This document shows, one piece after another, positions 1 to 11,499 of a DNA stretch of 64,000 bases. This DNA comes from Eumeta japonica. Its lineage: Eukaryota; Arthropoda; Insecta; Lepidoptera; Psychidae. A program made the translations under genes and the position numbers. The notes below the pieces were generated by a model that searched no databases, was not told the DNA's origin, and saw only the letters and a list, made by a program, of their open reading frames with translations. How positions within the stretch are numbered: the first letter of the stretch is position 1; each line of letters begins with the position of its first letter. The stretch is taken from positions 62,001-126,000 of the forward strand of contig BGZK01001207.1 in assembly GCA_005406025.1 (NCBI GenBank). Reading direction: 5' to 3'.

Positions 1-898
1 TTGTGGCACGATAGTATAGGAATTGCATTGTTTAAAGCATTTTTAACGCTCGTCTTAACGGATTGTCAAAGCATTTGCTGATAATTATTTGCTGGCGGTA
101 TGACCGTCCTAAGCGCACACCTTAACAAACTCCTGGTTAGTGGTGGGCGCCAGCGGCACGTGGTGGCGAGCTCTATGTACTACAATCACTTACTTGTCCA
201 CCGCAGTGACAGCAGCTTTTCTAATCACATTCATTAGCTTTCGCCCCGAGCTATAAGAGTGGGACAGTAATTTTTATCCAACCTATTTGAAAATCCCCGT
301 AAATAAATAGTTATTATGCCACAATAAACGGTGTGGGTCTGTGCCCGCGCGAGCGGTAGCCGGCGGCGCTCGCGCTGGCACAGCGCCTTAACGTCTCATT
401 TACAACGAATAATTCAATGATAAACATCTCATTACGGTCTTTAGCGCTTACTGTGCTCACCCACCTTAATGTATTGCTTTATGATACTTTATAATTTTCT
501 TAGAATGTGAATAATAGCGATCTGATGTGATCTGCAGTTGACTCAAAACGTTCGTCCTTTAAAAAAGTTTTTCTCTTTGTGATGGGTGGAAATCTTCTAG
601 AAATGCATGTGCAAGAACTTTACCAACTAAAGGCCTCATGGACATAATCGTTCGTCCTAGATTTTTGCGGTCGATGCGTGGCCGTTACGTGGGCGCCTTT
701 GAAGCTCAAACTCAACAAAGGAGACCGCAACCGCAAACGCTCCGAAGTCGAGTTTCATTTATCGACCGCCACCTCAGCGATGACGACTTTGGGAAATTTC
801 GGAAGGACGAAAAGGGAACACGATCTAGAATAATCTTATATCTTGCACGACACTACTCACTTAATATTTATCGTATTAAGTATGCAGGGTCGTGCAAC
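1..898. other. Noncoding flank with a small GC-rich patch
   Basis: Mostly AT-rich sequence. A GC-rich patch lies at about 335-390, with runs of CG dinucleotides and a CGGCGGCGCTCGCG-type core flanked by AT-rich DNA. An open frame of 93 codons (638-919, plus) has no recognisable domain, and its last codons run into the hAT-like MITE, so I do not treat it as a gene. No RNA gene is visible. Confidence 0.5.
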
Positions 899-1058
899 GT
901 TAAAACCAGGGCCGATTAACCATATGGCTTTTTGGGCTTCAGCCCAGGGCCCCGTGGATTCAAGGGGCCCCCGGCTAAGTCAAGTCAAAAATAGATGATA
1001 TGCGAAAAAGGTGGGCCCCCAGGGCCCCCTTAACTCACGGTCCGGCCCTGGTTAAAAC
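899..1058. mobile_element. hAT-like MITE, 144 bp, with 8-bp target-site duplication
   Basis: The element runs from 907 (CAGGGCCGATTAACC) to 1050 (ending GGTCCGGCCCTG). Its termini share the inverted CAGGGCCG end. It is flanked by a perfect 8-bp direct repeat, GTTAAAAC, at 899-906 and 1051-1058. An 8-bp duplication with CAGGG-type ends is typical of hAT-superfamily transposons. The inside is GC-rich and noncoding, with runs of GGGCC and CCCCC near both ends, so this is a non-autonomous copy that needs a transposase from elsewhere. The intact target duplication suggests a fairly recent insertion. Superfamily assignment is by end sequence and duplication length only. Confidence 0.82.
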
Positions 1059-2313
1059 TATCGCATTTTTTTACATGACGTCCCTTTGAAATGCTAATAC
1101 TAATGGCCTACCCAAATTTCATACGGCATTAATAATAATAACCAATTATGCCAACCTAAAAAAATATTTTATTATTGAGTATTATTTATTGAAATGTCTA
1201 GAAAGGAATCCAGACGAGTATTGTAGGTTTGGATATTTTTTTATTACATTAAATTATAAAGTTTTTTTAACCATTTCAGAACAAAAATTAATAACAATAA
1301 TATAAAGACCCAACAGACATAAAAAAGGTAAAAATTACAAGCAATTACTATGGAACAAAACGAATGAAAAGTAAGAACAAGGAAATTCGTGATTATTGGA
1401 CAGCGACGTTCACGCTCCCGAATCGAGCCAAATGGTGTGAAGTTCGCGCAGGACGTCCCTATCAGCATTTCAAACGGACAGGAGACTGGAACTTCGAAGA
1501 ACATCGTCACGTATCGATGGAATTGGTTAAGTTAACGAGTGTGAACGTAATTTGATACTGTCTTGCGATAAGCGAATCACTTCATAGGACAATAGTATGC
1601 ATCACGACAGTAGCTCATTGGTATTTGTGATCGAATGACCCATGTAAATTCACAGTGAAGAGCGCGCATGTCCTGAGACGAGGTCGGGAAATGTCCTCAC
1701 GCGCTGGGGCGATGCGTGTGAGAAAGCTTACAGGATTACGTTTTAGGATTTTGGTTTAATGTTTTTACGACCAGGTTTACGATTGTCCATGAAGAAACGT
1801 AAGAAGAAACATCACGATGTTTCCATTTATTAATTAATGTAATAATATATAAAGAAACTCAGTTACGCTTGTTCGACGTGGGTTCTAATCTTCACTTTTT
1901 GTTGAAGGGCGGGTGGGGGGAAGTGGAGCGAGCTGGGAGCTGGTTATTGAGACATGGAAATAATTAAACTGTGAGTTTATCATAAGTTGGTAATCTTTGT
2001 ATGTTTTTTGTATTTTTTGGGTTTAATAGTATTATCTTGCTTTTGCATTTATTTCTGTTTCACGTTTTCTGTCACGTTACTGCGGGGACACCTCCTCGTA
2101 GGACTTTCGTGTTTCGTGAGGGGGTGCACCTTAAATCTTCAACGCTGATTCTGAGGATGACCTCCACGGTTCATTTCATACCGCTCTTTCCGACGCACGA
2201 TGAAAGTGGTTTAGAGCGCTATCATAAATAAAATAATTCTAATTCAAGTTCATAGTTTCAAAGCAACCATCTCTTCTACTATTTATATATTTGTAAATTT
2301 TCTTATTTTAAGG
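1059..2313. other. AT-rich noncoding stretch
   Basis: I see no gene here. Two short overlapping frames on opposite strands (1244-1510 and 1364-1555) have no recognisable domain. The stretch around 1640-1730 is somewhat richer in GC. Nothing else stands out. Confidence 0.45.
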
Positions 2314-3254
2314 TATTAGGTCGAAGGAAAGTTTTTTCGTATTTTATTTGTAAAAGATTGCAATACAAGCTGTTTAGTTTTAGTAGAAAAAAGGAAAATG
2401 AAAAATGCGACACAATCCGCACAAAAATTATTACGTTCATGGACCTAATGTGATGTTGGTAAAAGTAGCAAAACTGGTTCAAGCATTTTCAGTCCGGTAA
2501 TTGTGATGTCAAACATGAACTTCGCTCTGGTCGACCTGTTACGGATAAAGTCGATGCCATTTTGGAAAAAAGTAGAGCAAGATCAACACATTAGTTTTTA
2601 CGACATAGCTGAAAAGCTGAGGGTTGACCATAACACAGTTTTGACCCATTTCAAAAAAGGTTTTGAGTTTTGAGTCCCACGAGCTAACGAAAAGAAATCT
2701 AATGAATCGTGTACTCATTTGTGATTCTCTATTGAAACAATAAAACCGAATTACTTTTGACAAGACTGATCACTGGTGATTAAAAATGGATTACTACTAC
2801 GATAAGAACGAGCGAAAAAGATCATGGTCAAAAGGCAAACAAAGTCCATAGCCTATAAAAAAACCCGGTTTAACTTGCTTTAAATTGATGCTATGTACAT
2901 GGTGGGATTAGAAGAGCATTATTCATTATGAGCTTTAGTGCCGGGCAAAACCATCAATTCGGCTCTCTACTGCCAACAGCTGATGCGACTTTAGCGAGAA
3001 GTAGAGAGATCTGTTTTGGCCTCTTCAGTATTCTTTAGGTAGTGTTAGGTTAACATCAAGAAAGGATTGTCTAAACTACATGTCGCAGTTTTTAGATCAG
3101 AATCCCAAAATTTGGACAGCAATGGGATCACGTCACTACTTATAGAATGGCAACAAGTTGTTGAACAAACTGGAATATACATATTATAATTAAATATAAA
3201 TAAAATATCTCAAAAATTATTTGAAAGTATAAAAAACCTTTTTTTCCCAATGTA
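2314..3254 (+). mobile_element. Mariner transposon, decayed and internally deleted (copy 1)
   Basis: The region reads as a mariner (Tc1/mariner, DD34D) transposase in broken frames. Recognisable pieces are the HTH-to-linker motif RSGRPVTDKVDAIL (about 2528-2567), a YDIAEKL-like HTH segment, NLMNRVLICDSLL (about 2698-2735), YDKNERKRSWSKGK, HYELXCRAKPSIRL (shifted) and the C-terminal KWQQVVEQTGIYI (about 3148-3187). Compared with the copy at 62750-63890, about 150 bp after the QLM motif near 2980-3030 are missing. That loss removes the second and third catalytic aspartates. The first catalytic region is also damaged (GDE reads as a stop). Degenerate terminal inverted repeats start at about 2316 (TTAGGTCGAAGGAAAG) and end at about 3252 (CCTTTTTTTCCCAATG), with flanking TA dinucleotides as expected for mariner. 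The copy is non-functional. Confidence 0.85.
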
Positions 3255-4266
3255 ATATTTCGTACGGTAAATAGAAATAGAACTATTAACAAAAATTAAA
3301 ATGTATTCAGAAGCAAAGGACGGCGGTAGGCAAGTGTACACAAAATAGATATTTGCTTCCTTCGTCTCAGCAAGCGACACGTGCGCGGGCGCTTCTCGGC
3401 ATGTCACATGATCCAACTGACCGTGAGTGTCTACGCCGCTGAAGATTTCTCCATAAGCTTTCCACCGATTTTGATAAAACTATTTTATCGTAGAACGGGA
3501 CGCGCTCATCGAGATTACTGTAATAACGGCGGCGCGGCGACTTACGGCGACCTGCGAGCGCCGTGACATCCAACACCGAAAAATGATTTCCTAATACCCA
3601 ATAAACGCGTTAAAAACCCGATAAATATTTCGTAAGCCCATTATCCGGCCGTTGGCGTAAATAACCGGCGCGCGCGCCCCCTCGCGGCTCATTATAAATT
3701 CAAATAATAACCATGAGCTTTCCGAAGCTACACGTCAGCGGAGATTTCTCTATCGCGTAACTTAAGAGTCGATTCATTTTACTAACAAGTACTATTTGAC
3801 AGAGCTGTCTTTGGCTGATCATAATTTTATGTAAGTACAAAAATGTTAATAATTCAGTAGATTTTTAAAAAAAGTGATAATGAAAAAGCATGTGAAATGT
3901 AATTATATCTTTTTAGGGTTTAGTAGTTAGCAAAGAACCTTTATAGTTTCGCCATATCCGTCCGTCCGTCTATCTGTTTGTCCATGGTTTAGCTTAAAAC
4001 ACTCTTATATACGTGTACATATTAATCACACGAGGTATTAAATTTCGAAAAAAAAATTATTAAGGTGCTTTTACACTTAAAGTGGGGATGAATTTTTTTT
4101 CTCGTATATCCCATGATGTGGGGTATCGTTGCATACCTCATTCAAAAACATTGCGGGCTTGGGAAAACTAATTTTCGATTTAGAGATCAGTTTAGACATA
4201 TTAAACTTTGAAATTTTATTTTGTGTTAGATTAATGGTTATTCTTAGGTATGTTAAAAATTCATTC
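3255..4266. other. Noncoding stretch with GC-rich islet (about 3362-3720)
   Basis: AT-rich DNA interrupted by a GC-rich islet with many CG dinucleotides (GGCGGCGCGGCGAC near 3527, ACCGGCGCGCGCGCCCC near 3665). The islet is followed directly by AT-rich homeodomain-like words (TTATAAATTCAAATAATAACC, about 3692-3712). The short overlapping frames on both strands are by-products of the GC content. At 3955-3980 there is a CCGTCCGTCCGTC run of the type found inside the lepidopteran dispersed repeat described at 43031. The islet may be regulatory, but only its composition supports that. Confidence 0.4.
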
Positions 4267-4560
4267 AAATATATATATATATATATAATATAAGTAATTA
4301 GCTTTGTCCCGCGGCTTCGCCCACATAGACATAAAATGATGAAATTTTTTTGGACCTATTCAAATCTTATAAATCCAAGATAGGCAAATCCTAACTTGCG
4401 AAAAACCCGTGGTTTGTGAGTGTCTACGTCCCGCAAAGAGTGACTGTGTTAAATTTCAAGTCAATCGGACCTACAGTTTCGGAGATGTCGTGATGAGTCA
4501 GTGAGTCAGTCAGTCAGTTAGTCAGTCAGTCAGTCAGTGGTATTTCGCTTATATACCTAT
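4267..4560. repeat. Dispersed lepidopteran-type repeat with (TA)n and (GTCA)n
   Basis: A (TA)n tract at about 4268-4290 is followed by GCTTTGTCCCGCGGCTTCGCCC (about 4301-4322), a segment containing TTTCAAGTCAATCGGACC (about 4455) and a (GTCA)n microsatellite at about 4495-4540. I recall this combination as a common dispersed sequence in lepidopteran genomes, probably the tail of a non-LTR or non-autonomous element. No coding frame is present. Exact ends are not visible. Confidence 0.6.
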
Positions 4561-4875
4561 GTATAGATTTGAAAGGAAAACTATGGCAGCTAAGTAGGCT
4601 TTATAAGTTAACGAGTAATAGTCGACCAATTTAAAAAAATATATAATTAGAGAATAAATAGCAAAATTTCGTACAGATTTCATTAAGAATTACTCAAATG
4701 ACGTTGATGGTTGTGTAAAATAGCTAGTAAATATAAATTTATGAATTATGTAAAATTATGGAAATATAAAACCGCGCCCGTTCTCTTATTAGCCGTTAAC
4801 GATGATCTCATTTAATAGGGTCATAATATTAAATAAAATGCGCCCTTCTATGTCCTTCTACTGAGACAAGTAATT

Positions 4876-4922
4876 ACGGAACCCTACACTACGCTCGGCC
4901 CGACATGCAACTGGTTAGTTTG
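4876..4922 (+). repeat. Fragment of 'ACGGAACCCTACACT' dispersed repeat
   Basis: ACGGAACCCTACACTACGC followed by CCCGACATGCAACTGG matches the words at 5879-5920 and, on the other strand, at 49881-49930. It is a short end fragment of the dispersed family also seen at 43031-43380. Confidence 0.6.
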
Positions 4923-5169
4923 TTTTTATTAAAGCGAAGATTTTTAACGCATTTCGAATGAGGACTTGATTTACGAAAAGTGAAATACTACAAACGAAAG
5001 CGACGATGCAAAGCGCCTCGTTGGCTGTTCAGTTCGTTTTGTTGCCGATCGTTTTGTATTCAGCTAAGCTGATTACAAAAGAGTGAACGTGCAACTGTAC
5101 GAAACTCACGTCAGCAAGTGTTAAGGACTTATTATAGACCTAGGGGAAAGGACCCCAGGGAAGGTGTTG

Positions 5170-5410
5170 TGGTAATTCACCGTGGAATAGTGCCTATTTC
5201 GGCGCGCTGCGTCCTCATGTGACATCGAGGAGGCCTCGCGACCGTGGGCGGTCCTTCGCTGCGGGGGCCGCCGTCGCTGCGGTAGAGCCAGCGGAGCGGC
5301 ACTCGGCTTGGACGCGGCTCGGGCGGCAAACTTGGAGAGTTCGCCATCCATTCGCAACCCCGAGGTGGTGTGACAGGGTTCCCACTCGCTGCTTCTATGC
5401 CCAGAAGAAA
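5170..5410. other. GC-rich patch, noncoding
   Basis: CG-rich sequence open in several frames on both strands (76 and 138 codons), as expected from its composition. No domain, signal peptide or family motif is recognisable in either reading. It may be another islet of the type described at 30605 and 54650, although it lacks the GCAATTA word. Confidence 0.35.
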
Positions 5411-5509
5411 AAGACAACGGCAACCGAGCTAGACAATCACTGTTTATAAAAATATTCAAAATGATGATACATACAAGAACAGAAAAAAATTGCGTAATAG
5501 TAATAAAGG

Positions 5510-5922
5510 TAAAAAGTCTACGCGTCTGTCTGTCCATCTGTCAAGACTCTTTTTCTCGGGAACGTGTGGAGGTGTTAAGTTGAAATTAATAGCAAATACT
5601 CAGGTCTACAGTCCTTTGGGGTAGTAAAAAAAATTAGGCTTCTAAGTCAACGAAATTAAAAGATACGGCCAATTATGCTCTGTATATGCCGCATATTTTG
5701 ACACTAAGGAATCAAAACTTATAGGGTAATGTTCGTTGACCTAGAATTATAAAAATGGGCTATAAGCAATTCCATGTACCACAAGAAAAGGAAAAAATTC
5801 GAAAACGGGAAATTTATAGTTACTTCACAAAAAAAATATATTTTCACCTGTAGTCCATTTCTTCATAGTAACGGCGGCGGAACCCTACACTGAACATGAC
5901 CCGACATGCTCTTAGCCAGTCT
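5510..5922. repeat. Dispersed repeat, 'ggttccgtac/gtacggaaccct' family
   Basis: Contains GTCTGTCTGTCCATCTGTC, then GGAGGTGTTAAGTTGAAATTAATAG and CAGTCCTTTGGGG, and ends with CGGAACCCTACACTGAAC and CCGACATGCTCTTAGCC. The same order of words occurs at 43031-43380 (GGAGGTATCAAGTTGAAATTAATAA, GGTCCTTTGAAG, GTACGGAACCCT). That shows a shared element about 350-410 bp long. It is noncoding, and the left end is diffuse. Confidence 0.7.
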
Positions 5923-6139
5923 CTTCTTACTGATATGTGCCGTTTGCGACTTTCCCATAGCGTTACCAAGCATGCGGCGTCGCCAGGTTCGCCAATGGTC
6001 GGGGCATTAGCGCCTGCGGTTGCCGCTCCCCTCGTTTCGTCGCGGTCCCGTGTCGTTAATCGCCGCACTGTCGTTTGCACTCGGAACCGAATCGGTTCAC
6101 CACAAAAGCGAATCTTAACAGAATTTAACATTTGGTTTT

Positions 6140-7170
6140 AAAAATTTTAACGTATTGTAAAAAATATTATCTAAATTGAACTATGTTGTTGATTTGTCGA
6201 TTAACACTAAATACAATTCTCTTAAACTTATTCGCTACATCCGTTTTTACCGTTAAACTGTACGCTTTGTTCTGTTTGCGAGTGACATATTATTTTTTAT
6301 CGTTAATGTCTCATATGGGAAGTGTCGATATTTATGACACCTGTCAAGGCCGTGGGCAAAACTTTATTTCGAGCGCACCTTCACTTCACTCGCTATAAGT
6401 CAGTGTTTGTTATTGTCTCTATTGTTGTTGTTATGTTAACTTTAAATTGTCTCATTGCAAGGGGCGTGAAGAGGCCATTGGACTTGATTTATCGGTGAGC
6501 AACGGCGCTTCCACGATTCGACCCACACGACAAGACAGTCGGCGGGGCCATGGGAGCCGGTAGGCTGTCAATAGGACAGCTGAAGCGGGCCCTGTCTCAT
6601 TTTTTTATTTATAATTGAAAGGCTTACCAAAAATATTATTGAACCTTAAGGCCTACTCGCTGATCCGGTACAATTCGTAGGCTGCTTGTAACCGCCGTCA
6701 CCGATGCGCTGCCAGCGTCCAAGGCTACCGGCATTACGCGCCATCTGAGGCACGGAGCCGGTTGTTTAACTTCACCTAAGTTGAAAACTCATTAATCAGT
6801 TCGTCCATGATCTGAATTGTATCTGGTATTTTAAGGTTAGAAGTCGAGACTCTTATCGCTCGTTTACCACTGATCTTGAACTGCACCACATATATAAGCG
6901 GACGTTAAAAACGTACACGTTAAAAACATACTAGTTACAAACGATCACTTGTATCGGACTTCTTAATCGCCCCACAGCTAAGGTGTACCCTCCCACGATC
7001 TTTTCATTTCAGATTGAGTGGCTAGTACCTTAAAAGCTCTTCACTTCAAAAGGTTGGGGGCACCTGACCTAGATGTGGTCATCAGGAAGAGGACAACATC
7101 TGTGACCAACAGCATAAAATGATTTACGAGGCACGGAGCGAATGGTTCTACTTGATTTAATTTAAAAAGT
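6140..7170. other. Noncoding stretch
   Basis: No recognisable gene or repeat. The composition is mixed, with mildly GC-rich segments at about 6530-6600 and 6690-6770. The 71-codon frame at 6183-6398 is hydrophobic but unremarkable. Confidence 0.4.
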
Positions 7171-7171
7171 T

Positions 7172-7262
7172 ATTGGTCAATTCTCCCGTAGTGGAGATCG
7201 AACCCAGTACCTCCTGATTTTAAAGCAACGTTCTTAATCACCTAGACTATTATTTCTTAGTA
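7172..7262 (-). repeat. tRNA-derived SINE head (candidate)
   Basis: Read on the minus strand, TAGTCTAGGTGATTAAG resembles a pol III A-box region. About 35 bp further on, GGGTTCGATCTCC is a near-consensus B box. The spacing is that of a tRNA. The arms do not pair well enough for a working tRNA, so a decayed SINE head is more likely than a tRNA gene. The same GAACC-AGTACC wording recurs at 43875-43970. Confidence 0.5.
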
Positions 7263-7264
7263 GA

Positions 7265-9560
7265 TTCTATGCAATTATTACATAGTCTTAGACAAAGACA
7301 TTGGAAGTTACTTCACGGTTCATTCTAGTGGTCGTCAGTAAGCCCTGTGGCCCCGTTCTGGCCTCTTTCGACGCCAGTTTACGCGTGAAGGGTGTATCAT
7401 GCCTTTTGCTCTCCACCCTCTCAAGTGAAACGTAAGTTTTTTTTATTAAGTCCTGAAGTAATTTTGTACTGTTTTCTATTGCTGAACTGTGTTTAATATT
7501 GTTTTGTGTAAATCACATAAAATCGACAATTGCTTAATGAACATATGTTTATATTTATTCTCTATAATGTTTTAATTTAGCTAAATAAAATAATAAAGAA
7601 GACAATTCTGTAATTATGTATTCGGATTTCCTTCTCTAGCTTTAACGTAGATTTCTAGTTTAGGCTAGGCCATTCGAATTATGGACGACGTTATTCACTT
7701 ATTTTGTGTTTATCCACAATTTTATTTAATTCTATTTGTACATGCTCTTGAAGGAATTTCTGATTTATACATCAGTATCAGTTTTTACATGAACAGACAG
7801 AAAATTCTAGAAGTGGTAACATAAGTGATGACGTTCGTGAAAGCCGTATTTCATGTACTCGGACTACAGCAACGGGTTATTTCTAGTTGGGCAACTTTGG
7901 AAGTTCCCGCGAATCGGTGGCGCAACCTCCATCCATCACGGAGCGTACGACGCGCAGGCGACAACCGCCCATTAGTCGAACGGGCACAGATCGTTCCGTT
8001 CCCCCTAAAACGTTACAAAATTGCCGATTTCGCATGTAAGTTTTGCATAAACGTGTTAAGTGATTGTATTCAAGCGCCTGCGGCGGTCCGATGATGGACT
8101 GTGTTGCGAGCGTGATTCATGACTCGGTTCATTCGCGTCGACTGTAGGGAATGGGCTATACGAACAACGAATACGACCGTGGGTGTGGTCTATGGTGGGC
8201 ATTTCGTGTATACGTTTCAAATATATCCATGATAATGAAGTGTTATTATGGTTCTACAGAAAATCTCCTTGATATTAGGAATCGATTATGATTTGTCACT
8301 ATAGTCCTGGTAGGCCTGTCGCCCGTAGACATTTAAGTTACAAAAAAAATTATTGCTTGTCTTTAGACAATTGTTATAAATTATACCGCAGGAGATATTA
8401 AAACCCAAAACTTAAAATTCGGAACCTGCCGTAATCATATAGTATAGCGATATTTCAAAATTCTCCGAAAACGATAGATAGCTGCATTTCGAGGTTACCA
8501 CATCATTTCGCCGTTTCTTGTTTGGCGTTTGACCAGTTGGCATCTTGGTCAAATCCATTAGAAATGGTAATTATTTGTTCATTTTTTTTTTCCAATATTT
8601 GTAAACGATTAGTTTTGCCTTCACTGTAAAAAGTTGGAACGCAATCAGAGCATCTTAAAATACGAAAAGGAGTAAAAGGTTTTAACAGTTTTGATCGCAA
8701 AATGTCACAATTTGATAACGTCAATGTATCTATCTACATTAGGTTTCCCGATGGTAGACCATTTCTAATTATAAGCTTATTTCTTTACTTGTCATTTATT
8801 CTTCCAAAGTAATACTCTCACTAGGAAGTCAGATTTTGAACCACATGACTATATCTAGTTTTGAGTCCCATTTTACTTTTAAATGCTTCCTACGACTATG
8901 CAAAACTTTTATAATTAAATGATTTAATTTCGGAAAAAGAAACCGTTCTAACGGAAGTCATAGGAAACAATGAGAAATTCTAATCAAATTAATAAAAATT
9001 GTATATATATCACATAAATTGTTTCTGATATAACTTTTATAAAGGATGTATTTAGAAATTACTTATAATGAATTTCGAGCTAATAAAAAACAAATTATAA
9101 TATGATTGATAATAAGTTTGCATATAGTGCAAGAATAATGTTGATAAGTACTAGCGACATATCGACACTCGCACCGTAATTATCGATAACAAGCACGTGG
9201 TCGTGTAACGGACCGACGATTACATCGATACTTCTAGGAAACAACTGAGCTTTACAAGTTATAATTACTTTTTAATCGGATGTAAATGATTGTTTTTCGA
9301 TGCGAGCGTTTAACAGATAAACGCAAACGCAATGTGTTAGGGATAGTAAAAATACTTACGGCTACTCACGTCACTATTTAATTATTAAAAAATAGATGTA
9401 CGATACTACTTTTTTTGGAAACTATTACATAATAAATTTTATTATACACATATTTTTTATAAATAACTTTGCTATAATATATCTACCGATTTAAGCACAA
9501 TAACTTGGTAAGACCCTACTGGACTAAAATTTTTACCTACATTTATGAGTTACGTAGATG
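7265..9560. other. AT-rich noncoding stretch
   Basis: No gene recognised. The frame at 7825-8094 (89 codons) overlaps a mildly GC-rich patch and has no domain. Between about 8930 and 9560 the sequence is strongly AT-rich. No long inverted repeat or tandem array was seen. Confidence 0.4.
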
Positions 9561-9569
9561 GCCCTTAAT

Positions 9570-9855
9570 TTTTTAATTGGTGCTGCTAATCGGTGTCGCA
9601 AAATGATCCGAAGAATTGGCGGTGACTAAAGTACTGTATATGACGTGGTTACAGATGACGAAAGTTGGATTTATTGTTACGATCCGAAGACCAAAACACA
9701 GTCCGCTCAGTAGGTGTCTCCTTTCGAGGCCTCCTTCAAACGAGTTGCGGCCTCGTTCTTGGGAATGACAGGTCATCATGCAACAATTGTTTTCAAAGTA
9801 ATACGACAGTCCCTGCAAACTGGTACTGTCGCAAACCACACAAAATCTGTGAGGT
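9570..9855 (+). pseudogene. Mariner-like transposase fragment (second mariner type)
   Basis: The plus strand reads VTDDESWIYCYDPKTKTQSAQ at about 9649-9711. After a frame shift it reads VAASFLGMTGHHATIVFKVIRQSLQTG (about 9744-9823). These match the centre of a mariner-type transposase of the 'TGDESWIYxYDPETKxQSxxW ... FGxTGHxATI' class, with the first catalytic Asp in TDDE. This differs from the mariner at 62750-63890, whose equivalent is TGDEKYITYEKN. The HTH region and the last two catalytic positions are not visible nearby, so it is a fragment. It resembles the type of element at 40813-41545. Confidence 0.75.
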
Positions 9856-9859
9856 TTTC

Positions 9860-10605
9860 AAGAGATATTGCTGAAGAAAAATTTTCCGAAAAGAGTTTTT
9901 TTTAACTTTCTTCTTATCTCTGAGTAAGATTTATATTCAAACAGCTTTTTCTCAAAAATAACTTCGACCAACGTAAACCGTTTCAAAATCGGTTGGTTTG
10001 TCTTAGAGCAATAGTTAACAAAAAAATCGTCTAAGTGTTTTTTTTTTAATAACATAAAATTCTCGATAGATTGATATTTGGTTTCAAAGGATCTTTTTCT
10101 GCTTAAAAAAATATGTGGAATGCCGCAAAGCAGATCAAAATCGAGCAATGCGTTTGAAAGATATCGTTTTTATACAGTTTTTCTAAATACACCGAAATCT
10201 ATGAACTTGGAGACTTTAAAATATTAAAGTTTGGTTCAAACGAGTTAAAGTTTCAGTTCGAAGAGCTCCATAATTTATTGCTAGGTATATTGTTGATACT
10301 TTTGAGCTTAAAAATGGTAAGAAGTTTGTGGGATGGTCTGCGAGCTCAATCGTCTTTCCAGTTTTTGTCCTCGAAAAGTTCAAAAATACATGAATGAATA
10401 TTAAAACGGGAAATTTCAAGGATGGGCTGCAGAGTCAACCGTTTTCAGTTCTTTTTAATAGCATTTTCGAGAGGAAAACGAAATTCCGAGCCATCAGGAG
10501 GTCACCGCCGCCCATGTACACTCAAAACTCCAGAGTAATTGTCGGTGTAATCGTCGTAATGTAGTAATCATCGGTCGCCTATCAGGTTATTTCATATTAT
10601 TTTTA
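9860..10605. other. AT-rich noncoding stretch after the mariner fragment
   Basis: Short frames only (96 codons or fewer), mostly low complexity. I could not match this to the 3' half of the transposase. Confidence 0.4.
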
Positions 10606-10606
10606 A

Positions 10607-10800
10607 TTGTTAACTAAATTATAAATGACTAAATCCCTTGTATTGATGAGTAAAAAGAGCAAGCCTTGAATTTTTGCCCATTCTTCTCTCGGTGAAACAG
10701 CATTTGGAATGGGTGGTAATCTCGAAAATAATTTATTAATGACGATTTCAAGTGTAATTTCATTACCTACGAAATAAAGATATTTTTGATTTGATTTGGT
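10607..10800 (+). mobile_element. LINE 3' tail (jockey/CR1-like family), copy C
   Basis: GTATTGATGAGTAAAAAG, then GCCCATTCTTCTCTCGGTGAA and GGAATGGGTGGTAAT...TCGAAAA, match the 3' UTR of the two longer copies at 22055-22740 and 33425-33935. The copy ends in a short TTTGATT-rich tail (TATTTTTGATTTGATTTGG). Only the 3' UTR is present, as expected for a strongly 5'-truncated non-LTR retrotransposon. Confidence 0.75.
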
Positions 10801-10849
10801 GCATCGATATTGGGTAGGAATAGCATTTCTAATTAAAAAGAGAGAAAAG

Positions 10850-11005
10850 GAGGTGGTGGATTAGTAAGATATCGGAATTATCACCCACTGGACGAAACCC
10901 AATAGCGGGAGCTGCTACTTTACGTCTGCATTCTGTGAGAGTTTGATATCTCACAGGACGAGCCGGCCTATTTTCATGCTGCAGCCGAGTTGGCCATGGA
11001 ACGTG
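10850..11005 (+). repeat. Dispersed repeat family X, copy 1
   Basis: Contains CACTGGACGAAACCCAATAGC, GGAGCTGCTACTTTACGTC and ATTCTGTGAGAGTTTGATAT. The same words occur at 13320-13490 (plus) and 55653-55765 (minus). It is a noncoding, interspersed, probably lepidopteran repeat of unknown class. Confidence 0.7.
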
Positions 11006-11214
11006 TCAAAATACTAATGCAACGTACAGGAAAATCGTTAGTCGTGTATAAAAATAATAAACGTTTAAAATGCTAACCCTGAAGAAGCTAACGCGGCGAG
11101 ACCACACAACGGGCGTTCTAGGTACAGTTATACCATGAATTCAAAAATCGATTTAAAACGAATCGTTTCCCAACGAAACGTGACGAAACGGGCAGGAAAT
11201 AAAAATCGATAAAT

Positions 11215-11480
11215 CGTACCGTGTCGGGTGAGCAACACGCCCGTGACAGATCGGACGCCGCCGGCTGCGCTCGCGCGGCTAGCGAGCGTCTACCGTGAGG
11301 TCATCTCTAAATACTCTTAGGGTGTATAGAGTAGTTTCAAGGAAGAATTGGGCTAAGTACTAGTTGAACTGACGCCTTCAGTTGTGGCAGGGTTTTAACA
11401 CGTCACCGTTAAAGCATTGCCCAACTAAAGTCCCTTATTTCACGTATGAGGCTCGAACTCTCAGCAGCCCGCGCTGCCGA
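11215..11480. other. GC-rich patches and a weak tRNA-like segment
   Basis: A GC-rich patch lies at about 11220-11300. At about 11440-11500, read on the minus strand, GAGAGTTCGAGCCTC resembles a B box preceded by a GC-rich stem-like segment. No clear A box is present, so it is at best a SINE remnant. Confidence 0.3.
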
Positions 11481-11499
11481 CGACCTCGGCGTCGGTGCG

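Noticed and set aside
638..919. 93-codon plus frame
   Set aside because: No family resemblance, and it ends inside the hAT-like MITE.
5121..5537. 138-codon minus-strand frame
   Set aside because: It overlaps another open frame on the plus strand in a CG-rich patch and shows no domain.
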